Shown here: one piece after another, positions 58,546 through 64,000 of the stretch
Layout: the number at the start of each line of letters is the position of its first letter
Position numbering within the stretch: position 1 is the first letter of the stretch
Source of the DNA: Chlamydiales bacterium
GTDB taxonomy: Bacteria > Chlamydiota > Chlamydiia > Chlamydiales > JARBTQ01
Direction of reading: 5' to 3'
DNA: 64,000 nucleotides
Assembly (NCBI GenBank): GCA_029240075.1
Contig: JARBTQ010000006.1
Coordinates: forward strand, 36,610 to 100,609
The notes under the pieces: generated by a model
What the model was told of the DNA's origin: nothing
What the model saw: only the letters and a program-made list of their open reading frames with translations
Databases searched by the model: none
Translations under genes and position numbers: made by a program

Positions 58546-61500
58546 ATGGGTAATTATATTTACAAAAGGGTTGTTTTACCGATAAAGGCTATTAGTCTTA
58601 GTGCAGCTTTATTTGTTAGCTCATTTGTGGAAGCTGCTATCAAAAAAGAACATCTAAAACAGTTGTATGCAACCTATAATGAGGCTATACAGACAAATGA
58701 TTTAGAAGTAGCGAGAGATACTTTAAATGAAATCCTAACGCAAGCTGATCGTAAACAGCTAGGTGATAAGGAATATTTTCGGCTATTTATCGAAAGAACA
58801 TTAGTAGAAATTAATCTAGGAAATGTTGAAAATGCTCAAGAATTTATCTATCAAATTGAAAAACAAGCGCCTCAATCAGTTCTTCCGCGTACAAAAATTT
58901 TAAAAGCGCGAATTTGCGCTGTGAATGAAGAGTATTTTCAAGCTTACAACTATTTAGAAGAAGTAAAAAAAGAACAAAATCGAGATATCTGGTCTGATAT
59001 GGACTTGGTCTTCCTCCAGCAGATTGAGGAAGAAATTAATGAATATTATGGTAATTTGCTTTTACAAGGGGAAAAACTATTAGATGCCGGTCTTTATGCG
59101 GAGTCCTGTTTACTCTATGAAGAGACTTGGAAAGCATTAATAGAAAATAAATACCCTATAGGAGATAAACTGAAATACAAAGATTCAGTTGCTTTAAAGC
59201 TTATACTTCGCTATGTGGAGGCTCTTTACCACAACGAAAATTATCAAAAAATCATCAATGTCTGCAATTTCCCTTTAGAAAATCAGAGCGTAAAATCAGA
59301 TGCATTAGGACATGTCTTCTATATAAAAGGGCTTGCTTATGAGCAGCTTCAACAGTTTGACAAAGCTATCGAAATTTTCAATATTATCATAACACAATAT
59401 GAAGCAAAGGAGTTGACTGTTTACAATGAGGTTGTTTGGGAATTAGGTTGGAGTTATTTTCAACAAGACAATAAAGATGCAGCTCTACAGTTATTTAAAA
59501 AACTACAGAAACAGTCAGATCTTTACCTTCAGCGTTTGGGATTACTTTATCAAGCTAAAATTTATTTACAACAGCAAGAGTATGAGAAGGGAGAAGGGTT
59601 GATCTCTCAATTAGGCTCGCAGCTGCCAGTAGGAGATGCTTTGTCATATGAATACTATTATCTTCGAGGCGAAATAGCTTTTCGAAAAGGGCATTATTTA
59701 CGTGCTATTGAACTATTTGAAAAAGGGCTGCCCAAAAAGAATCTACATTTAGCTAAGTGGTATCCTTATTTGCTCTATGATTTAGGATGGAGCTATTTTA
59801 AATTGGCGGAGGAAGCTGTAGAAGGATCTTCTGAAAGAAAAAAGTATATATTACAGGCTCAGCAATTTTTTCTGAAATTCACAGAAGTTAATAAAAATAA
59901 TGCAAAAGGACATTTAGCTCTAGCTCGTCTAATTTCTTTAACAGATTCTAGTTTAGAGCAAAAAGAGATTGATATTAATAAATTAGTTGAGAACGCTATG
60001 CATTCCGACTCTGCATTAGAGATTGCGGAAGCTTTATTTTTAAAAGCCAAAGCTTGCTTGAGTTTCGATTTAAAATATCAATTATTTGAAAGATTAACAG
60101 AAGAACGTTTTCAAAATACCCCTTTTTACAGCGAGGGGTGGTATGGCAAAGGTCTTTGTGAGCTACAAGATATTAAGCAGCTTCTTGTGCAAAAAGAGGA
60201 GCAACATCTAATAAATCGTAGGTTAAAGGAAACCTTAAATTCTTTTGAGAAAGCTTTTAAACATACGTGGTCATCAGCTAACCCTTTGGCTCTTGATGCC
60301 TTGGTTGGAATAGCGCAAACTTTGAACTTGTCTCATAAGAGAGAGGAGCTTAATAAAGCTTTTGAATGGTTAGATTTAGCCTTTCAGCCTACAGCTCCTT
60401 TATATGCAAAAGCCCAATGCAAAGAAGAAATTTTATATTCCAGAGGAATTATAGCTTATGAGTTAGATCTATTATCAAGTAACCCTGGGAAGGAAAATTA
60501 CCTTCATGTTGCAGAACAAATGTTTAGCCAGATCTTAGAAAATAATCCAACACAGCTCATGTTAGATGAGGTGCTACTCAATTTAGGTAAAGTGTACCTT
60601 CGACAAGGTCTATATTCAAAGGCAGAAGAAATATTTTTACAGTTAAGTCAATTGCCAGCCACAAAGTACACGGGGGAGAGTTTATTTTTTATAGCTCTTT
60701 CTGCTGAAATGCAAGAGAAAGATTATTCATTAGCGTCTAGTTATTATCGTAAGTCTGCGTTAGAGTTTCCCGATTCTCCTTATGCTGGAGAAGCTTATTT
60801 CAAAATCTATTCTATCAATGATTACTTGCAAGGCAAAGAGGTTGCATTGGAGCACCTCAGCAAAATGAGAATTCAATTCCCTCAGCATCCTCTTTTAATC
60901 TATGCTTATTATCTTCTTGCTATGGAACGTAAGCAACGCTTAGAAGGTGTAAGCAATTTAACTGTGCAACAACAATCAGAATGGGAAGACACCATTCAGC
61001 TGTTTGAACAAAGTCGAAGCTTATTTGAAGAGCTTTACGAGGCTAATGCTATTGCATTCGATCAATCTATTCCTTTTGCTCAGCTCGCTTACCGTGCTCA
61101 GTTTGAGGAAGGTTTGATCAAGCTTAAGTTGTCAAAGCAACTTCCTGAACATAAATCGATTATTTATCTGGAAGAAGCGATAGAGTCTTTTGGAAGAGTA
61201 TCTCACGACTTTGAGCAAGCAAAATACCCCGTTCTAAAGGAAATTTTAAATTTAGAGCTATATCCAAAAATTGTAGAAGAGTCTGAATATATGTTAGCAC
61301 AAGCTCACTTGTTATCTCAGGATAGAGAAAATGCTGATAAGGTCTTAAAAAAAATTATCGATAAATATGCTGATAGAAAGATTTCTTATGGGTACTACCT
61401 CTCTAAGGCATGGCTTGATAGAGGAAATATTGCAATGCAAGAAGGTCAATACAAACAAGGACTGGTTCATCTGCAGATGGCAGAACAAACATCAAAAAAT

Positions 61501-61782
61501 GAATTGCTAGGAGTCGAGCAACAGCTCTTTTTATCGCTAAAGCAAGGGATCTGTTACCGTGAACTAGGGAATTTGGATATGGCAATGAAAATGTTTTCTA
61601 AAGTAATTAATGATGAAGCAGCTACAAACTTGCGCCTAGAAGCCATGTTCCTAAGATCTGAAATTTATGCTAAACAAGGGCGACATGAGTTAGCAATTAA
61701 GCAGCTAGAAGCTATTATCCGTAGGGGCGGAGAGTGGGCTGCAAAAGCAAAACAAAAATTAGAGGGTGATTATGGATTTTGA
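58546..61782 (+). CDS. Periplasmic TPR protein, 1078 residues
   Basis: It begins with a signal peptide (VLPIKAISLSAALFVSSFVE, cut near residue 30). It then consists of many TPR helix pairs, for example GHVFYIKGLAYEQLQQFDKA, LSYEYYYLRGEIAFRKGHYL and RLEAMFLRSEIYAKQGRHEL. It heads a four-gene set with ExbB, ExbD and a TonB-like protein; its stop lies 11 bases inside the exbB gene. TPR proteins joined to Exb/Tol systems are known in Bacteroidetes and others. It may hold or assemble the complex in the periplasm; this is inferred. Confidence 0.8.
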   Translation: MGNYIYKRVVLPIKAISLSAALFVSSFVEAAIKKEHLKQLYATYNEAIQTNDLEVARDTLNEILTQADRKQLGDKEYFRLFIERTLVEINLGNVENAQEFIYQIEKQAPQSVLPRTKILKARICAVNEEYFQAYNYLEEVKKEQNRDIWSDMDLVFLQQIEEEINEYYGNLLLQGEKLLDAGLYAESCLLYEETWKALIENKYPIGDKLKYKDSVALKLILRYVEALYHNENYQKIINVCNFPLENQSVKSDALGHVFYIKGLAYEQLQQFDKAIEIFNIIITQYEAKELTVYNEVVWELGWSYFQQDNKDAALQLFKKLQKQSDLYLQRLGLLYQAKIYLQQQEYEKGEGLISQLGSQLPVGDALSYEYYYLRGEIAFRKGHYLRAIELFEKGLPKKNLHLAKWYPYLLYDLGWSYFKLAEEAVEGSSERKKYILQAQQFFLKFTEVNKNNAKGHLALARLISLTDSSLEQKEIDINKLVENAMHSDSALEIAEALFLKAKACLSFDLKYQLFERLTEERFQNTPFYSEGWYGKGLCELQDIKQLLVQKEEQHLINRRLKETLNSFEKAFKHTWSSANPLALDALVGIAQTLNLSHKREELNKAFEWLDLAFQPTAPLYAKAQCKEEILYSRGIIAYELDLLSSNPGKENYLHVAEQMFSQILENNPTQLMLDEVLLNLGKVYLRQGLYSKAEEIFLQLSQLPATKYTGESLFFIALSAEMQEKDYSLASSYYRKSALEFPDSPYAGEAYFKIYSINDYLQGKEVALEHLSKMRIQFPQHPLLIYAYYLLAMERKQRLEGVSNLTVQQQSEWEDTIQLFEQSRSLFEELYEANAIAFDQSIPFAQLAYRAQFEEGLIKLKLSKQLPEHKSIIYLEEAIESFGRVSHDFEQAKYPVLKEILNLELYPKIVEESEYMLAQAHLLSQDRENADKVLKKIIDKYADRKISYGYYLSKAWLDRGNIAMQEGQYKQGLVHLQMAEQTSKNELLGVEQQLFLSLKQGICYRELGNLDMAMKMFSKVINDEAATNLRLEAMFLRSEIYAKQGRHELAIKQLEAIIRRGGEWAAKAKQKLEGDYGF

Positions 61783-62449
61783 AAGTATAAATAACCCCTT
61801 TTATCTATTAACGATAGGGGAAAGTCTTTATCGATTTTTTACAGGAAGTCTTATTCTTTGGGCTATTGCCACTTGCTCAATCGTAAGCTTTACTATCTTT
61901 ATTGAAAGAATCTTTTTTTTAAGAAAAGCTGAAATCGATACAAATCAGTTTATTGTTGATATGCGCAAGGCCATTCAGTCCGGTAATGTCGCAGAAGCGG
62001 TTAAAGTATGTGAAGATGTAGGAGGTTCTATTGCACAGATCGTAAAGACAGGGCTTGCTAAATACAATAAGGGCAAGGAAGAGATTGAAAAAGCAATGGA
62101 ATTGGGAGGGATGGTAGAAATAGCGCGCTTAGAAAAAAACGCTAATATTTTATCTATAATAGCGCATATAGCTCCTTTGATAGGTTTATTAGGAACAGTC
62201 TTAGGTTTTATTCAAGCTTTTGGTGAAATGAGGCAGAGTGGCTTAATGGATATTTCTACAACGCGTATTGGGGAAGCGATGGAGTTTGCTTTAGTCACTA
62301 CAGCAGCAGGGTTAGTTGTAGCAATACCATCTATCATAGGGTATAACTACATAGTTAGCCGAGTCTCTAGCTTTGTATTGGAAATTCAAATTACCTGTTC
62401 AGAAATTGTTGACTTACTTGTAGGTTCACAAGATCATGCTCAATTTTAA
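61772..62449 (+). CDS. ExbB/TolQ-family protein, second set
   Basis: A 225-residue channel protein. Its segments 2 and 3 carry IAHIAPLIGLLGTVLGFIQA and ALVTTAAGLVVAIPSIIGYN, the MotA/TolQ/ExbB signature. The ATG at 61772 has AGAGG 6 bases before it and is preferred to a GTG at 61766. It is more typical of ExbB/TolQ than the first set at 8978-9733. It overlaps the TPR gene by 11 bases and exbD by 14. Confidence 0.9.
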   Translation: MDFESINNPFYLLTIGESLYRFFTGSLILWAIATCSIVSFTIFIERIFFLRKAEIDTNQFIVDMRKAIQSGNVAEAVKVCEDVGGSIAQIVKTGLAKYNKGKEEIEKAMELGGMVEIARLEKNANILSIIAHIAPLIGLLGTVLGFIQAFGEMRQSGLMDISTTRIGEAMEFALVTTAAGLVVAIPSIIGYNYIVSRVSSFVLEIQITCSEIVDLLVGSQDHAQF

Positions 62450-62876
62450 GACTAAATTAAAGTTTGAAAGTCGTCTTATCGATTTAACGCCACTAGTAGA
62501 TGTTATCTTTCTTTTAATGATTTTTTTCATTTTGACCTCAGATTTGCTACCTTTGAAATCTTTAAATATTGAAAATCCTAGATTAAATAAAGTTTCATCA
62601 CCGCTGACTACCCAAATATTGGTAGTAATGGATGCGCAGCATGTAATTTATATTGGTCATAAAAAGGAGATCTTTGATCTAACAATGGTTAAAGAAGCTT
62701 TATTAAATGAAATCAATAATTTAAAAAAAGGGCACGACGAGATAACGCCATCAGTCGTTTTAAGTGTCGATCGTAGGGCAGAGTATGGCTATTTCTTAAA
62801 ATTGTTTTCAATAGCACAAGAGTGTAGCCCTAACTTAAGATTAGTTTATAAGTCTGAAGAGGATAAAATAACTTAG
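62436..62876 (+). CDS. ExbD/TolR-family protein, second set
   Basis: A 146-residue protein with a membrane segment carrying the essential aspartate in IDLTPLVDVIFLLMIFFILT (about residues 16-35). A periplasmic domain with TTQILVVMDAQHVIYIGHKK follows. Its ATG lies 14 bases inside the upstream ExbB gene, indicating tight coupling. Confidence 0.9.
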   Translation: MLNFKTKLKFESRLIDLTPLVDVIFLLMIFFILTSDLLPLKSLNIENPRLNKVSSPLTTQILVVMDAQHVIYIGHKKEIFDLTMVKEALLNEINNLKKGHDEITPSVVLSVDRRAEYGYFLKLFSIAQECSPNLRLVYKSEEDKIT

Positions 62877-62936
62877 CATCTATCAGAAAGTAGAAAAACT
62901 TATACTTAAAAATTCAATGAGATAGGAGCCTTTGCT

Positions 62937-63740
62937 GTGGCTATACTTCATATCAAAAGTGGCCTGCATAAGCATGACGAATATGCTTTTTATTTTCGGG
63001 AACAAGAGCCTTTTATGTCCCCTCTGCTAAAAAAGGCTTTTGTAGTGGCTCTTGTCTTTCATTTAGTAGCATATGTAGCCTTTTCAATTCACCGCGCTGC
63101 AGGTGGTGCTGATATTGTCATCCCTCCAGTAAATGTTAATGCAGACTTAAATCTTATACAGCAGAGTTCTACAGTTCTTGCTAGCTTAGGTAAAATGGAT
63201 GAGTATGGATTATTGATCTATGACACTCCTATTCTAGTTAACAATTATACTCAGCTCGACCCAAATGCTTGGGCTATTTTTCAAGATAGGGTAATACTTC
63301 ATAAGAAAGCAGAGTCAGTTGCTAACCCAGCATTTTCAAGTTTATTTGATAGGGTCGAACAGAAAGATCTTTCTCTAAATGTAAGAAAAATCGCCTTATC
63401 CAAAGTGAGTTATAGCCCTATACAGATTAAATTACTTGGAGCTTTAGCTGATGAAAAAATAAAGCTGAGTCAGAAAACGCAAAATTGGCTAAGACAGAAT
63501 AATATCAAAAGAAAACAAAAAAACTTTCATTTACAAAGAACCTTTATAAGAGCATTAATCCAAGTCGATCTAGCTACAGGTAAAGTCGTATGGTGGAAAG
63601 CCATTTCTTCGGAAGCAGATTCTTTATTATTAAAAGTTTTAGAAGATGCAATAGCACATATAAGCTTGAACAGAGGAATGGGGATTGGATTGATAACAGG
63701 GGAAATGGAGCTAACATTAAAAATGAAATTGCAGATGTAG
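62937..63740 (+). CDS. TonB/TolA-like membrane-anchored protein, second set
   Basis: A 267-residue protein starting at GTG 62937 with AGGAG upstream. A cytoplasmic part is followed by one membrane anchor (about residues 30-52, LLKKAFVVALVFHLVAYVAF) and a periplasmic part. The C-terminus (about 205-267, FIRALIQVDLATGKVVWWKA) has the strand-helix shape of a TonB/TolA end domain, but weakly. It lacks the long Lys/Pro linker. Given its place after exbB-exbD it is likely the force-transmitting partner. Confidence 0.6.
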   Translation: MAILHIKSGLHKHDEYAFYFREQEPFMSPLLKKAFVVALVFHLVAYVAFSIHRAAGGADIVIPPVNVNADLNLIQQSSTVLASLGKMDEYGLLIYDTPILVNNYTQLDPNAWAIFQDRVILHKKAESVANPAFSSLFDRVEQKDLSLNVRKIALSKVSYSPIQIKLLGALADEKIKLSQKTQNWLRQNNIKRKQKNFHLQRTFIRALIQVDLATGKVVWWKAISSEADSLLLKVLEDAIAHISLNRGMGIGLITGEMELTLKMKLQM

Positions 63741-64000
63741 GTTTTTTCACGTTTTAACCTAACAATTAGAGCTTTGAGAAATATTTTTTAAAGTTTCTAA
63801 TAAGAAGTTGTAGTAAAAATCTTGTTTTCATATAATTCGGCTCATCTTAAACGCAATAAGATCATGTAAATGATGCGTCGAGATAAGTTATTTGAAAGTG
63901 TTTTTAACGAATAAATCAAGCCAAAGTGATGGGAAGGTTTGTGCGGTTAGTGCGAAAGCGCTAATCGTCTTCGAACATAATTCTATATATAAAGATAGAA
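63741..64000. other. Right-edge intergenic sequence
   Basis: No gene recognised. A small hairpin, TTAGTGC with GCGCTAA closed by a GAAA tetraloop (63947-63964), suggests structured RNA, either a leader of the next gene or the start of a small RNA beyond the window. Confidence 0.3.

Overview
The window is a stretch of an AT-rich chromosome from a member of the phylum Chlamydiae, most likely an environmental (amoeba- or protist-associated) lineage that carries flagellar genes. The identification rests on several things. A histone-H1-like Hc1 protein with the chlamydial N-terminus lies at 57757-58098. The order fliI - fliJ - motE-like - eukaryote-type UDP-sugar pyrophosphorylase matches the C. 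trachomatis CT717-CT715 neighbourhood from memory. There is a TyrP-type aromatic amino acid permease. Several proteins carry eukaryote-like domains (F-box, BTB, ankyrin) of the kind amoeba symbionts use as effectors. No database search was possible; all calls are by reading.

Layout. 1-3.9 kb: the end of a flagellar export operon (fliI, cut by the window edge; fliJ; motE-like) and a UDP-sugar pyrophosphorylase. 4-9.7 kb (minus): comEC, two unknown proteins, and an ExbB/ExbD/TonB-like energy-transduction operon. 9.9-11.8 kb: a divergent sirtuin and tatD. 11.9-20 kb (minus): a 2692-residue modular surface protein (DUF4347, FG-GAP, LVIVD, three LamG, six ~124-residue repeats). 20.4-22.7 kb: a flagellin whose variable region looks like a beta-propeller, followed by a small helical protein. 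22.8-30.4 kb: an F-box protein, rpoN, a decayed IS5-type transposase, a coiled-coil protein, a membrane HExxH protein and a small unknown protein. 30.6-38.1 kb: tRNA-Val, a degenerate ThrRS paralogue in the ancestral thrS position, infC-rpmI-rplT-pheS, tyrP and miaB. 38.7-48.4 kb: an LplT-like transporter overlapping an acyltransferase-ACP-ligase fusion, a TPR protein, a VWA protein and rsmD. 48.5-52.9 kb (minus): two tandem proteins joining ankyrin or BTB domains to a flagellin-like core. 53-58.1 kb: a PhoR-like histidine kinase, yggT, dusB, an RlmL-like methyltransferase and hctA. 58.5-63.7 kb: a TPR protein with a second ExbB/ExbD/TonB-like set.

The most interesting observation joins three loci. 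By hand alignment, the flagellin at 20457 and the two proteins at 48540-50409 and 50440-52887 share one plan: a helical segment like the flagellin D1 N-terminal part, a propeller-like middle, and a helical tail like the D1 C-terminal part. In the latter two the polymerising D0 ends are missing and the N-terminus is an ankyrin or BTB module. This suggests that flagellin-derived cores were recruited into host-directed proteins. The ankyrin member is split by a one-base shift in a run of six A.
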